A stretch of 64,000 bases of DNA, from contig JABMLG010000003.1 in assembly GCA_013204985.1 (NCBI GenBank), forward strand, positions 62,001 through 126,000. The letters run 5' to 3'. A program made the position numbers and the translations under genes. Position 1 is the first letter of the stretch. Every line of letters starts with the position of its first letter. The notes beneath the pieces are model-generated. The model was not told the DNA's origin and did not search any database. It worked only from the letters and a program-made list of their open reading frames with translations. The DNA comes from Microbacteriaceae bacterium VKM Ac-2855 (GTDB lineage Bacteria; Actinomycetota; Actinomycetes; Actinomycetales; Microbacteriaceae). Below, one piece after another: positions 50,760-61,894 of the stretch.

Positions 50760-51344
50760 TCAGCCCAGTTCGAGCCCGCCCAGCAGGGTGCTGCTCGACG
50801 CGGCGAAGTAGTAGCTGTCGCCGAACAGGAACGGACGGTCGGAAGCCGCATCCGCAGGGTCCGGCGATGTGAACAGCAGGCCACCGGTGTCCGGAGACTC
50901 GACCCAGCCGGCCGCCTGCACGGCCGCCTTGCGTTCGGGGATCGTCGCGGCGTCGACCTCGGCGTACGCGACGAGCTGCGTCGCATCCGTCGACGGGTTC
51001 GACCACTCGCAGACGATGCCGTCGTCGTCGAGCACCGTATCGAGGAGGTCGTCGAACGCGTTGTCGCCCGAGTCGAAGTCGACCGGTTCGAACCCGGTCG
51101 CTTCGAGATCGGCCGCGGCTTCGGGCGTCAGGATGTCGTCGCACGTCGGGTTGAAAGGGGTGGCGGCAGGGGCCGGAGCGGCTTCCGTCGCCGTCGCCGT
51201 CGGTTCCGGCGCGGGAGCCGAGGTCGGCGTCTCGACGGATGCGGTCGGCACGGTCGCGTCGACATCCGGAACGTTCGTCGGGGCGCATCCGGTGAGGAGC
51301 AGGGCTGCGGCGAGGGGCAGGATGAGCTGGCGGGCGGATCGCAT
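50760..51344 (-). CDS. Hypothetical secreted lipoprotein
   Basis: A 194-residue lipoprotein: signal RSARQLILPLAAALLLTGC with lipobox LTGC (Cys20), then a Pro/Ala/Thr-rich linker (about 25-65) and a small domain with FNPTCDDILTPEAAADLEATGF and IVCEWSNPSTDA. Two Cys in the mature part could form a disulfide. Domain not recognised. ATG 51344 has TAGGCT exactly 6 nt upstream (leaderless). Divergent from dnaK. Confidence 0.75.
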   Translation of the reverse strand: MRSARQLILPLAAALLLTGCAPTNVPDVDATVPTASVETPTSAPAPEPTATATEAAPAPAATPFNPTCDDILTPEAAADLEATGFEPVDFDSGDNAFDDLLDTVLDDDGIVCEWSNPSTDATQLVAYAEVDAATIPERKAAVQAAGWVESPDTGGLLFTSPDPADAASDRPFLFGDSYYFAASSSTLLGGLELG

Positions 51345-51408
51345 GCCCCGAGCCTAGAAGATCACCCCGGTGCGGTGAAGGATCCCGCCCATCCCCGTCA
51401 ATCTGAAA

Positions 51409-51429
51409 GTTGAGTGTGACCGACTCAAG
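51409..51429 (+). promoter_or_regulatory. HAIR box 1 (HspR operator)
   Basis: GTTGAGT-N7-ACTCAAG matches the established HAIR consensus CTTGAGT-N7-ACTCAAG except at the first base. It is 183 nt before dnaK. HspR, encoded by the last gene of the operon, binds such sites together with DnaK. Confidence 0.92.
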
Positions 51430-51472
51430 TTTCTCGCTACCGACTTGACGCGCTGAACCCCCCTGCACCAGA

Positions 51473-51493
51473 CTTGAGTCAGCGGGGCTCAAC
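51473..51493 (+). promoter_or_regulatory. HAIR box 2
   Basis: CTTGAGT-N7-GCTCAAC: left half perfect, right half 5 of 7. A TTGACG -35 (51445-51450) lies between the two boxes and CAGACT (51469-51474) about 18 bp on could be the -10, so the pair brackets the dnaK promoter. Confidence 0.82.
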
Positions 51494-51591
51494 TCCCGCG
51501 GCAACGTATGAGTCAGTGTCCCGGCAGCCGCCGGGGCGCAGGTCAATTGCTCGGCCGGATCCACGGACGGGCGCGAAGGAGAAACACAGCT

Positions 51592-53457
<1,866 letters not shown>

Positions 53458-53459
53458 CC

Positions 53460-54053
53460 ATGGCCGACAAGAACGAACCGAACGAGAACACCGACGGAGA
53501 GTTCGAGTCCACCGAGGCGGCTGAAGCGGCGTCCCAGGAGGCCGCGGACGGCTTGATCGAGGCGGAGGGGCCTGACGTCGAGACATCGCTCTCGGATGCG
53601 GACCTCTCGTTCCTCTCGGGACAGTCCAGTGCCGAGCAGCTGGCTGCGGAGCACCTCGCTGATCTGCAGCGGGTCACCGCCGAGTACGCGAACTACCGCA
53701 AGCGCACCGAGGCGAACCGTCAGGTCGAGAAGGAGCGTGCGATCGGCGAGGCCGTGAAGGTCCTGCTGCCCGTGCTCGACGACCTCGACCGGGCGCAGAA
53801 GCACGGCGACCTCGAGGAGGGCGGGCCGTTCACGGCCATCGCCGCCAAGCTCCGCGGGGGAGTCGAGCGGCTCGGCCTCACCAAGACGGGTGCGGTCGGA
53901 GACCTCTTCGACCCGAACGTGCACGAGGCCATCTTCCAGCAGCCGGTTCCCGGCGCCGAGACCTCCACGGTCGCCGACGTCGTCGAATCCGGCTACTACC
54001 TGGGCGGCACCCTGCTGCGCGCGGCCAAGGTCGTCGTGGCCGTCCCCGCCTAG
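53460..54053 (+). CDS. grpE: Nucleotide exchange factor GrpE
   Basis: A 197-residue GrpE: acidic N-terminus, long helix [21 protein letters not shown] (about 62-82), the [15 protein letters not shown] hinge and the beta domain ending [19 protein letters not shown] 53460 is 2 nt after the dnaK stop. It releases ADP from DnaK. Confidence 0.97.
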   Translation: MADKNEPNENTDGEFESTEAAEAASQEAADGLIEAEGPDVETSLSDADLSFLSGQSSAEQLAAEHLADLQRVTAEYANYRKRTEANRQVEKERAIGEAVKVLLPVLDDLDRAQKHGDLEEGGPFTAIAAKLRGGVERLGLTKTGAVGDLFDPNVHEAIFQQPVPGAETSTVADVVESGYYLGGTLLRAAKVVVAVPA

Positions 54054-54064
54054 CCGCACCCCTC

Positions 54065-54139
54065 CTGCGAGGGACCCGGCTCGGTTCGACGGACCCCCTC
54101 CCGGGGGCGCCCTCGAACCGAGAAGGGGTCCCTCGCAGG
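54065..54139 (+). terminator. Hairpin between grpE and dnaJ
   Basis: Outer arms CTGCGAGGGACC ... GGTCCCTCGCAG (12 bp) and inner arms CTCGGTTCGA ... TCGAACCGAG (10 bp), with a GACCCCC/GGGGGCG sub-hairpin in the loop. It lies in a 157-bp gap inside the operon, so it may attenuate or process the transcript. Outer arms match the mntP terminator at 36481-36551. Confidence 0.7.
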
Positions 54140-54210
54140 GACGGTCGTCGCACGATGAGCGCCGCCCGCACGAAACGCACCACCCGCACGAGAGAACGAG
54201 AAAGAGACGC

Positions 54211-55206
54211 ATGGCAAGCCAGGACTGGTTCGACAAGGACTTCTACAAGATCCTCGGTGTCTCCAAGGACGTCTCCGCGGCCGACCTCAAGAAGACCTAC
54301 CGCAAGCTCGCGCGTCAGTACCACCCCGACTCGAACCCGGGCGACACCAAGGCGGAGTCGAAGTTCAAAGAGATCAGCGAGGCCTACTCGGTGCTCTCCG
54401 ACGTCGAACAGCGCAAGGAGTACGACGCCGTCCGAGCCATGGGCTCCGGCGCGCGCTTCACGTCCGGCGGCCAGTCCAGCGGCGGCTTCGAGGACGTCTT
54501 CGGCGGCGTCTTCAACCAGCCGGGCGGTCGCGCCGGCTACTCCACCCAGCAAGGCCCTCCCGCCGGCTTCGAGGATCTCCTCGGTGGGATGTTCGGCGGC
54601 GGCAACGGCCGATTCGGCCAGCCCAGCGGCGGCTTCCGCGGCTTCGGCGGGCCGCAGAAGGGTGCGGATGTCACGGCCAGCACCACCATCGACTTCCGCA
54701 CGGCGACGCGCGGCGACACCGTCCAACTGCAGACCGGCGAGGGCAAGCCCCTCGGCGTGCGCATCCCGGCCGGTGTGGCCGACCAGCAGAAGATCCGCGT
54801 GCGGGGCAAGGGTCGCCCGAGCCCCGACGGTGGTGAGCCGGGCGATCTCGTGCTCACGATCGCTGTCCGCAAGCATCCGGTGTTCGAGCGCGACGGTCTG
54901 AACCTGCGCGTCACCGTGCCTGTCACCTTCGTGGAAGCCGTCTTCGGCGCCACGATCGAGGTGCCGACGCTCGGTGGCGATCCCGTCAAGCTGCGCGTCG
55001 CCCCCGGAACACCGAGCGGACGCGTACTGCGCGTGAAGGGTCGCGGGGTCGAAACCGGAAAGGGTACCGGCGACCTCCTCGCCGTCATCCAGGTCGCGGT
55101 GCCCGACCGCCTCAGCTCGGCCGCCAAGGAGGCCCTCGAAGCGTTCGCCGCAGCCGAGCCCGACGAGGATCCGCGCCAGGATCTTCTCGAGAAGGCGCGC
55201 TACTAG
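54211..55206 (+). CDS. dnaJ: DnaJ-type co-chaperone (no zinc finger)
   Basis: A 331-residue J-protein: J domain 1-70 with HPD at 38-40 ([10 protein letters not shown]), a Gly/Phe/Ser-rich region (about 80-150) and C-terminal substrate-binding domains, but no CxxCxGxG zinc repeats. So it is the type-II (CbpA-like or actinobacterial DnaJ2) form. It lies 157 bp after grpE and 48 bp before the hspR start region. It delivers substrates to DnaK. Confidence 0.94.
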   Translation: MASQDWFDKDFYKILGVSKDVSAADLKKTYRKLARQYHPDSNPGDTKAESKFKEISEAYSVLSDVEQRKEYDAVRAMGSGARFTSGGQSSGGFEDVFGGVFNQPGGRAGYSTQQGPPAGFEDLLGGMFGGGNGRFGQPSGGFRGFGGPQKGADVTASTTIDFRTATRGDTVQLQTGEGKPLGVRIPAGVADQQKIRVRGKGRPSPDGGEPGDLVLTIAVRKHPVFERDGLNLRVTVPVTFVEAVFGATIEVPTLGGDPVKLRVAPGTPSGRVLRVKGRGVETGKGTGDLLAVIQVAVPDRLSSAAKEALEAFAAAEPDEDPRQDLLEKARY

Positions 55207-55278
55207 CCCCACTTCCGCATCCGCTCACAACCCCACTTCCGCATCCGGTGTCGGATGTCGCGACGGAAAGGAGACGCA

Positions 55279-55698
55279 TTGGACGAGTTCACCCCCGTCT
55301 TCGCGATCGCCGTCGCGGCCGAATTGGCGGGGATGCATCCGCAGACCCTCCGCCAGTACGACCGGATCGGACTTGTGCGTCCGACCCGCACGGCGGGCAA
55401 GTCGCGGCGGTATTCGATGCGCGATGTGACGCAATTGCGCGAGGTCGCCCGGCTCTCGTCCGAGGGCGTGTCGCTCGAGGGCATCGCGCGCATCCTGCAG
55501 CTGGAGAACCAGGTCAGCGCGCTGAACACCCGGGTGCGCGAGCTCGAATCGGCCCTCGCGGACGAGCTGCTCAACCGGCCGGGTCGGCGCGTGTTCGCCG
55601 CGGGCATGGAGGGCGACGTCGTCACGCTCCGCCATGGAGTGCGGGCGCAGCGGCGCACCGAGATCGTCGTCTGGCGACCGGCTCCCGATTCCGACTAG
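55279..55698 (+). CDS. hspR: Heat-shock repressor HspR (MerR family)
   Basis: A 139-residue MerR-type protein: FAIAVAAELAGMHPQTLRQYDRIGLVRPTRTAGKSRRYS is the winged HTH (about 5-45), followed by DVTQLREVARLSSEGVSLEGI and a coiled coil. I prefer TTG 55279 because AAAGGAG is 7 nt upstream; an ATG at 55255 would add 8 residues but lacks such a site. It represses dnaK from the HAIR boxes at 51409 and 51473. Two 17-bp copies of CCCCACTTCCGCATCCG (55207-55223, 55231-55247) precede it. Confidence 0.92.
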   Translation: MDEFTPVFAIAVAAELAGMHPQTLRQYDRIGLVRPTRTAGKSRRYSMRDVTQLREVARLSSEGVSLEGIARILQLENQVSALNTRVRELESALADELLNRPGRRVFAAGMEGDVVTLRHGVRAQRRTEIVVWRPAPDSD

Positions 55699-55793
55699 CA
55701 CGGCAGGCGGGCTGTCGCGACGCTGTCGGCCGGTGGTCGCCTCCTCCAGGGTGGGTTCCGGGGTTCCGCGGGAAAATCGTTGGGCGCACGACC

Positions 55794-55938
55794 CGCTCGA
55801 TCCGGTTCGCGGCGCCGCCCGGACGTCTCGGGCCGGATGTCCTGCCCGGATGTCCTCGCCGGAGGACGAACGCGCCGGGCGAGGACACATGGGCCGGGTT
55901 CTTCCTCATCCGGCCGAGCCGTCCTTCCCGCAGGAGAA
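55794..55938. repeat. 145-bp direct repeat, copy 1
   Basis: Starts CGCTCGATCCGGTTCGCGG and ends at CCGCAGGAGAAA region; repeated nearly exactly at 55998-56144. The unit holds internal palindromes around CGGATGTCCT and CTCGCCGG. No protein is supported in either copy. Borders approximate to a few bases. Confidence 0.8.
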
Positions 55939-55997
55939 ACGGGTCGGCGCATGAACGGCCGTCACCGGCGTGCTGCGGCCTGAGTGCCCGTCGTGAC

Positions 55998-56144
55998 GCT
56001 CGATCCGGTTCGCGGCGCCGCCCGGACGTCTCGGGCCGGATGTCCTGTCCGGATGTCCTCGCCGGAGGACGAACGCGCCGGGCGAGGATACAAGGGCCGG
56101 GTTCTTCCTCATCCGGCCAAGCCGTCCTTCCCGCAGGAGAAATG
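55998..56144. repeat. 145-bp direct repeat, copy 2
   Basis: Second copy in the same orientation, about 60 bp after the first, so the 642-bp gap between hspR and the small gene at 56341 is mostly this duplication. After it, 56145-56340 contains TAACCT at about 56270 as a possible -10 for the next gene. Confidence 0.8.
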
Positions 56145-56340
56145 CACCGGGGCGGATCCGGCACTGCGAGCCGACACCGGTGGACGACCGCGCGCAGGGT
56201 CGGGACTCAGTCTCAGTAGGCCCGCGATCGACCAATGCGTCGCGGGGATGCGGTCGCGCTCGCATGGCGCTAACCTGAGGAAGCGTCCGCATCGAAGCGG
56301 CCGCCGCGGCCGCGGTCGCGCAGCACGGCAAGGGGACCCG

Positions 56341-56649
56341 ATGCCCGACAACACCGGCGCCGACGACCGGCGCTCTCAGAGCGAGGCGGCATCGGCCGCA
56401 TCCGCAGCCGGGGCGAGCGGCTCGACGCCGAACCCGCCTCACGACGAATTCTCCCGCGAGGACTACGCGATCCACGCCCGACGGAGCGAACTGCCTCTCT
56501 TCGGCAAGGCCGTCGCCGGCGGACGCGACGACAGCAGTTGGATCTCCGCACTCTCGGGCAGCATCGGCTCCGCCACGAAAGCCGCAGCCGACCCGACGAT
56601 CGCCAAGGCGGCCGACGCCATCAGCCGCCGGCCGCGCCGCCGCGGCTGA
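56341..56649 (+). CDS. Small hypothetical protein
   Basis: A 102-residue protein starting MPDNTGADDRRSQSEAA: a disordered Ser/Ala-rich N-terminus (1-40), then a conserved-looking stretch DEFSREDYAIHARRSELPLFG (about 41-60) and a C-terminal Ala-rich, basic tail ending RRPRRRG. No membrane helix. AAGGGGA lies 7 nt before the ATG. Its 3' end overlaps the convergent mannosyltransferase gene by 29 bp. Family not recognised. Confidence 0.65.
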   Translation: MPDNTGADDRRSQSEAASAASAAGASGSTPNPPHDEFSREDYAIHARRSELPLFGKAVAGGRDDSSWISALSGSIGSATKAAADPTIAKAADAISRRPRRRG

Positions 56650-58219
56650 CTGCGCGCACGCTCCTGGCCACCAGGCCGCCGGTCGCGATCGCGCGGGCCT
56701 CGCTCCGGAACGGCAGGGCTCGGAGGAGAGCGCGACCCTCGACCTGCTCGTCGTTCGTGTACCCGGCCAGCAGAGCGATTCCGAGGAGCGAGACGAGCAC
56801 GATCGTGGCGATCCGCGCGGCGAGCCCGCCCAGCCCGCTGCCTCCGTCGACGGGCTCGGCCAGCGTGACGAACACGAAGAACAGGCTGGCGTACACCGCG
56901 AGATGCACGTGTTCCCGACGCCAGCGCGTCGTGATCGCGGCCAGCGGGAACACCCACAGGGCGTACCAGGGGTGGATGGCGGTCGAGGAGATGACCACCG
57001 CGAGGAACGCGCCGGTCATGCGGGCCATCGGGTCCAGCGGCCTGCGGGTGAGCATCAGGGCCGCGACGACCCCCGCCGCCGCCAGGAGTGCCATCGCTTT
57101 GATGACGGCGACCGCGATCGTCGGATCGCTGCCGGTCGCGTCGAACGCCGCGGTCACGGCCATCGTGAACACGCCGATCGGGGCGTACCAGTGCGAGATG
57201 CTTCCGGGAGCCGTCATCGCGGCGATCCAGCCGAGCCCCACCCCCGAGGCGACCCCGAGAGCGCCCACCACGGCGAGAGCGGCGCCGCCCGTGACGGCCC
57301 AGAGGCGGATCCGTTCGCGCAGCGGCGCGTCGGCGCGCATCCAGAACAGCGCGAGCACCGGCAACGCGAGGATCGCGATCGGCTTGATCGCGATCGCGGC
57401 GGCGACCGCGAGAACGGCCAGAACGCGTCGACCTGTCATCGCGGCGTGTACTCCGGCGAGGATGCCCGCGATCATCACCGCATCGTTGTGGGCGGCGGCG
57501 ACGAAGAGCAGTGCGGTGAGCGGATTCGCCACCACGGCCCAGGCGGTGAGCGGCAGCGAGTAGCCCCGCATCCGCGCGATGCGCAGAAGGTAGTAGGCGG
57601 AGGCGACCACGCCGGCCACCGAGACCAGGCGCAGCAGGGCGATCGAGACATCGGGGGTGGACCAGCCGCCCAGCCGGACCGCGGCCTCCTCGATGAGAAG
57701 GTACAGCGGACCGTAGGGCGTCGGAGTATCGGCCCAGAGCGGGTCCACGCCGAGCGCGAACCAGCCCGGCAACGTCGCGATGCCGTTCGTGTACGGGTCG
57801 AAGCCGGCGGTCATCAGGCGACCCTGCGCGACGTAGGCGAACACATCGCGGCTGAAGACCGGCACCGCGACCAGCAGCGGCGCCGACCAGGCGACAGCCG
57901 CGAGCAGGATGGTGCGCAGGGCTCCGGGGCCACCCGCGATCGCGAGGGTGCGCATCCGCAGCCAGGCGACGACGAGCAGCACTCCGCCGCCGATGATCGC
58001 CGCCGCGCAGAGTTCGCGGAGCGTGGTGGAAGCGCGAAGCGTGGCGATCACGGGCCAGCCGCGCACCGCGGAGTCCTGACTCAGCCAGCCCACACCCAAC
58101 GAACCGAAGAGGATCGCGGCGCTGCCCAGTGCCCCGAGAGCGGTCGGCGCGACCGCGTCGCCGAACCGACGTGCGCGTCGCGAGCTGGCCGTATACGCAG
58201 TCGACTGCCGAGTATCCAT
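56621..58219 (-). CDS. MptB-like polyprenol-phosphomannose mannosyltransferase
   Basis: A 532-residue membrane protein with about twelve to thirteen hydrophobic helices, of the GT-C MptA/MptB group that extends lipomannan or related glycans. The catalytic-loop region is FSRDVFAYVAQGRLMTAGFDPYTNG (near residue 125-150) followed by DTPTPYGPLYLLIEEAAVRLG. ATG 58219 has TAGCGT 7 nt upstream. It builds a cell-envelope mannan; acceptor unknown. Confidence 0.83.
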   Translation of the reverse strand: MDTRQSTAYTASSRRARRFGDAVAPTALGALGSAAILFGSLGVGWLSQDSAVRGWPVIATLRASTTLRELCAAAIIGGGVLLVVAWLRMRTLAIAGGPGALRTILLAAVAWSAPLLVAVPVFSRDVFAYVAQGRLMTAGFDPYTNGIATLPGWFALGVDPLWADTPTPYGPLYLLIEEAAVRLGGWSTPDVSIALLRLVSVAGVVASAYYLLRIARMRGYSLPLTAWAVVANPLTALLFVAAAHNDAVMIAGILAGVHAAMTGRRVLAVLAVAAAIAIKPIAILALPVLALFWMRADAPLRERIRLWAVTGGAALAVVGALGVASGVGLGWIAAMTAPGSISHWYAPIGVFTMAVTAAFDATGSDPTIAVAVIKAMALLAAAGVVAALMLTRRPLDPMARMTGAFLAVVISSTAIHPWYALWVFPLAAITTRWRREHVHLAVYASLFFVFVTLAEPVDGGSGLGGLAARIATIVLVSLLGIALLAGYTNDEQVEGRALLRALPFRSEARAIATGGLVARSVRAVSRGGAAGG

Positions 58220-58272
58220 TGCTTCGACGCTAACCGCCGGCTCTCGGAGCCGCGTGTGTGAAGGATGAACAC

Positions 58273-58312
58273 TCTCTCCCGTCTCGGCGAACACTCGCCG
58301 AGACGGGAGAGA
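58273..58312 (-). terminator. Perfect 18-bp terminator stem
   Basis: Arms 58273-58290 and 58295-58312 pair perfectly (TCTCTCCCGTCTCGGCGA), loop of 4 nt. It begins 4 nt past the stop of the minus-strand VOC gene and precedes the mannosyltransferase promoter. Confidence 0.88.
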
Positions 58313-58316
58313 CGCG

Positions 58317-58730
58317 TCAGCCGTGGGCGGACTCGTTCGCCGGCTCCGTGAAGCGGAGCTGATTCCCGAACGGGTCGATCAGCTGCAGCGAGAAGCCGAA
58401 CGGGGTGCGCTGCACGGACGGGTTCAGGTAGGGGTATCTCTTCGAATCGAGTTCGGCATGGAATTCGCGGATTCCCCGCAGAGGAAGGTGCAGAGCGACC
58501 CCGGGGCTCCCGTCGCCGTGGTGCTCGCTGAGGTGCAGTCGCAGGCCCGAGCGGGAGATCTGCAGGTAGAGGGGAAGGCTGCGTTCAGAGCGATGCTCCC
58601 AGTCGATGTCGAAGCCGAGGTAGTCGACGTAGAAGTCACCCGCCTTCTCGATCGAGAAGATCCTCAAGAGAGGGATCGCCGCCTCGAATCGCACGGGTTC
58701 CGATCTGCTGTCGCGCCGTCTCGTCTCCAC
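58317..58730 (-). CDS. Glyoxalase-superfamily (bleomycin-resistance-like) protein
   Basis: A 137-residue VOC protein: AAIPLLRIFSIEKAGDFYVDYLGF and LRLHLSEHHGDGSPG, ending with GFSLQLIDPFGNQLRFTE. This is the single-domain Ble/glyoxalase-superfamily form. I chose GTG 58730 because TAAGGT is 7 nt upstream, matching other leaderless starts; a GTG at 58766 is the alternative. Function unknown, possibly drug binding. Confidence 0.83.
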   Translation of the reverse strand: METRRRDSRSEPVRFEAAIPLLRIFSIEKAGDFYVDYLGFDIDWEHRSERSLPLYLQISRSGLRLHLSEHHGDGSPGVALHLPLRGIREFHAELDSKRYPYLNPSVQRTPFGFSLQLIDPFGNQLRFTEPANESAHG

Positions 58731-58782
58731 TCCGTCGACCTTAGCCGCATTCGCCGGGAACCACACCCGTACGGGGGTCGGC

Positions 58783-59178
58783 TCAGTCGATCAGGTCCCG
58801 ATCGCGCAGGCGCTCCAGCGTCTCCCGCCCGGCGGGCGGACAGCGATCCGCATCCGCGGAGCCGACCCAGTGCAGGGCGTCGATCTCGTTGGAGGCTGCG
58901 GGCTCGGAGAGCGCGGTGGCCGAGAACACGGTCATCCGCACCAGGCGACCCTCCGGCTCGCCGTGCGCCTGTGTCGTCACGGTGAACAGCTCCTGCAGCT
59001 CGTGCACGGTCACCCCCAGCTCCTCACGCGCTTCGCGGGCTGCGGCGTCGAGGGCCGTCTCACCCGCATCCACTTTTCCGCCCGGCATGTAGAGGACGTC
59101 CCGACCGCGGGCGGTCACCATCAGGACGCGACGGTCTCGGATCACGGCGACGGCGGACACGACGATGTCGGGGAGCAT
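58783..59178 (-). CDS. Nudix hydrolase
   Basis: A 131-residue Nudix protein with an intact box GX5EX7REUXEEXGU at residues 34-56 (Gly34, Glu40, Arg48, Glu49, Glu52, Glu53). GGAGAA precedes the ATG at 59178. Substrate unknown; such short members often hydrolyse NDP-sugars or oxidised dNTPs. It is divergent from the AraC-type gene. Confidence 0.88.
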   Translation of the reverse strand: MLPDIVVSAVAVIRDRRVLMVTARGRDVLYMPGGKVDAGETALDAAAREAREELGVTVHELQELFTVTTQAHGEPEGRLVRMTVFSATALSEPAASNEIDALHWVGSADADRCPPAGRETLERLRDRDLID

Positions 59179-59318
59179 GCGGCAATTCTCCCGCGTCGAT
59201 GCGCTGTACCGCGGATGGGGGCCGTGGCGCGAAGTCTTCTGCTAATCTCGTCGATAGAATCCGAGCAAATGTCGGGTTGTCTTCGCGGGGAGCACGAGAC
59301 GGATGGAGGAGTCGGGAC

Positions 59319-60350
59319 ATGTTCGATGAAATCACGTCCAGCACGATGGACGGTCTGCCGGACCGTCTGCGTGATGACCGTCCTCCGTCACGGATCCGAA
59401 CGCTGTCGCGCCCCGTCGAACCCGAACCGTTCGACCCGGGCGTCTTCTCGGTCGAGGGAGTCGTCGGGCTCAACCGTCTCTGCCTGCGAGTGGCGACACC
59501 CGACCCGGCTCGCTTCCGCATCCGACGCGAGATCGAGGCGCTCGGTGCTCTGCGGATCGGCACCCTCGACCTCTCGCCGATGCAATTGCTGGAGGCCTAC
59601 CTCTGCGCATCACCCGTCGTGGCTCTACTCCGACGCGGCACGGCGGATGCGAGGATCGACGGCCGCATCGTCACGCTCATGCCCGGCGACGGCATCGCGT
59701 TCACCCGGATCGACCCCCGCTCCTTCATCAGCCGCAGCGCCTCCACCTGGTACCTGCTCTCGACCGCGTCCCCCGCCGCCTGGACCCGCGAGGTGGGACC
59801 CGTCGTCCGGATCGGCTGCCTCGCTCCCGCGTTGCAGGCCCTGACGGCGAGCATTCTGGGCGCCGTCCGGGCAGGCACCGCGTCTCCCGCCGAACTCCAG
59901 CACCTGGAGCGCGCTGCCGGACACCTGCTGAACGGCGTGCTCGCCGGTGACGAACCCGACGACGGCGGCACCCTCGACGCCGCCACTCTGCGCCGACGCG
60001 CGCTCGAGCTGATCGAGGACCGCTACACCGACCCCGAGCTGCGCTCGTCCGGAGTGGCCCGCTCCTTGAACGTCTCCCTCCGCACCCTGCAACGTGCATA
60101 CGAGGAGGCGGCCGGCGACGTCACCGTGAGCGACGACATCGCTCGGTTCCGCCGCGAGCATGCCGTTCGCATCCTCGAGGACCCGCGGCTGGGCGGACTG
60201 TCGATCGCCGGCGTCGCGGAGCGCAGCGGCTACCCGCGACACGCCGGGCTCCGCCGCGCCTTCACCCTGGCGTTCGGGATGAGCCCGAGCGAGTACCGTG
60301 CCGCTCGCTGCGGCCGGGATCGTGACCCCCGGATCGAGCCGAAAGCCTAG
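59319..60350 (+). CDS. AraC-family transcription regulator
   Basis: A 343-residue regulator. Residues about 95-200 are a cupin-like sensor portion ([36 protein letters not shown]), and residues about 230-330 hold two HTHs of the AraC/XylS type ([53 protein letters not shown]). It looks like the AraC/ripA-type group with an AraC-like ligand domain. GGAGGA lies 9 nt before the ATG. No obvious target next to it. Confidence 0.86.
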   Translation: MFDEITSSTMDGLPDRLRDDRPPSRIRTLSRPVEPEPFDPGVFSVEGVVGLNRLCLRVATPDPARFRIRREIEALGALRIGTLDLSPMQLLEAYLCASPVVALLRRGTADARIDGRIVTLMPGDGIAFTRIDPRSFISRSASTWYLLSTASPAAWTREVGPVVRIGCLAPALQALTASILGAVRAGTASPAELQHLERAAGHLLNGVLAGDEPDDGGTLDAATLRRRALELIEDRYTDPELRSSGVARSLNVSLRTLQRAYEEAAGDVTVSDDIARFRREHAVRILEDPRLGGLSIAGVAERSGYPRHAGLRRAFTLAFGMSPSEYRAARCGRDRDPRIEPKA

Positions 60351-60427
60351 GATTGATGTGCATTCGAAGGACGCGCGCAGCCGGTGCGAGTCCAGGGCCC
60401 CGTGCGCCCGAACGTCAGGAGTTACCA

Positions 60428-61819
60428 GTGGCAGAGCCGACAACCCTCGATAAGGTCATCACCCTCGCGCAGCACCGCGGATTCGTCTTCCCCTCGGGAG
60501 ACATCTACGGTGGCACGCGCTCGGCGTGGGACTACGGGCCGCTGGGGGTGCAGCTCAAGGAGAACATCAAGAAGGCCTGGTGGAAGTCGTTCGTGCAGGG
60601 CCGCGGCGACGTCGTCGGCCTCGATTCCGCGATCATCCTGCCCAGCGCCGTCTGGAACGCCTCCGGACACGTGAAGGTGTTCTCCGACCCGCTCACCGAG
60701 TCGCTCATCACGCACAAGCGCTACCGTGCCGACCACCTGTTCGAGCAGTACGAGACCGAGCACGGTCACCCGCCGGTCAACGGGCTCGCCGACATCCCGG
60801 ATCCGGAGCACCCGGAGAAGATCGGCCAATGGACCGAGATCAAGCAGTTCTCGGGCCTGATGAAGACCTACCTCGGCGTGGTCGACGATGAATCGGGTCT
60901 GCACTACCTGCGCCCCGAGACCGCCCAGGGAATCTTCACGAACTTCGCAAACGTGCTGCAGACCGCACGCAAGAAGCCGCCGTTCGGCATCGGCCAGATC
61001 GGCAAGGCGTTCCGCAACGAGATCACGCCCGGCAACTTCATCTTCCGCACCCGCGAGTTCGAGCAGATGGAGCTCGAGTTCTTCGTCGAGCCCGGCACGG
61101 ACGAGCAGTGGCAGGAGACGTGGATGAAGCTCAGCTGGGATTGGTTCATCGATCTCGGAGTCAAGGCGGAGAACATCCGCCAGTACGAGCACGCTCCCGA
61201 GAAGCTCGCGCACTACTCGAAGCGCACCGTCGACATCGAGTACCGTTTCGGCTTCGCGGGAGGTGAGTGGGGCGAGCTGATGGGTGTCGCCAACCGCACC
61301 GACTTCGACCTCAAGACGCACGCAGACTCATCCGGCAAGGACCTCTCGTACTTCGACCAGAACAAGAACGAGCGCTACATCCCGTACGTGATCGAGCCCT
61401 CCTTCGGCCTCACGCGCGCCCTGATGGCGTTCTTGGTCGACTCCTACGAGGAGCAGGAACTGCCGCCGAACGCCAAGGGCAAGATCGACACCCGTACGGT
61501 GCTGCACCTCGACCCGCGTCTGGCTCCGGTGAAGGTCGCCGTGCTGCCGCTGTCGCGCAACGAGGCACTCTCGCCGCTCGCGCGTCGGGTGGCGGATGAA
61601 CTGCGCCAGCTGTGGAACGTCGACTTCGACGACTCCGGCGCCATCGGCCGCCGCTACCGCCGCCAGGACGAGATCGGCACCCCGTTCTGCGTCACGGTCG
61701 ACTTCGACTCGCTCGAGGACGATGCCGTGACCGTGCGTGACCGCGACACCATGCAGCAGGAGCGCATCCCGCTGACGGGTCTCGAGGCGTACCTCCGCAC
61801 CGGTCTCAAGGGCGCCTGA
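60428..61819 (+). CDS. glyQS: Glycyl-tRNA synthetase
   Basis: A 463-residue class-II synthetase of the alpha2 type. Motif stretches: [95 protein letters not shown] and a C-terminal anticodon-binding domain ([16 protein letters not shown]). GTG 60428 has AGGAG 7 nt upstream. Essential cytoplasmic enzyme charging tRNA-Gly. Confidence 0.98.
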   Translation: MAEPTTLDKVITLAQHRGFVFPSGDIYGGTRSAWDYGPLGVQLKENIKKAWWKSFVQGRGDVVGLDSAIILPSAVWNASGHVKVFSDPLTESLITHKRYRADHLFEQYETEHGHPPVNGLADIPDPEHPEKIGQWTEIKQFSGLMKTYLGVVDDESGLHYLRPETAQGIFTNFANVLQTARKKPPFGIGQIGKAFRNEITPGNFIFRTREFEQMELEFFVEPGTDEQWQETWMKLSWDWFIDLGVKAENIRQYEHAPEKLAHYSKRTVDIEYRFGFAGGEWGELMGVANRTDFDLKTHADSSGKDLSYFDQNKNERYIPYVIEPSFGLTRALMAFLVDSYEEQELPPNAKGKIDTRTVLHLDPRLAPVKVAVLPLSRNEALSPLARRVADELRQLWNVDFDDSGAIGRRYRRQDEIGTPFCVTVDFDSLEDDAVTVRDRDTMQQERIPLTGLEAYLRTGLKGA

Positions 61820-61826
61820 GCCCGAT

Positions 61827-61894
61827 GAGGGGGTCGTCACGGCGTTCAGCCGCGTGCGCGGTCACGCCGCGCGCGGCGGAGTGATGACCCCCTC
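61827..61894 (+). terminator. Terminator of glyQS
   Basis: Arms 61827-61840 and 61881-61894 (GAGGGGGTCGTCAC / GTGATGACCCCCTC, 14 bp with one G-U) around a loop with its own CACGGCG/CGCCGTG-type hairpin. Arms resemble those at 14520-14567. Confidence 0.75.

Noticed and set aside
55984-56340. N-terminal extension of the small protein through the 145-bp repeat
   Set aside because: AAGGGGA sits 7 nt before ATG 56341 and the extension would translate the repeat, which shows no protein-like bias.
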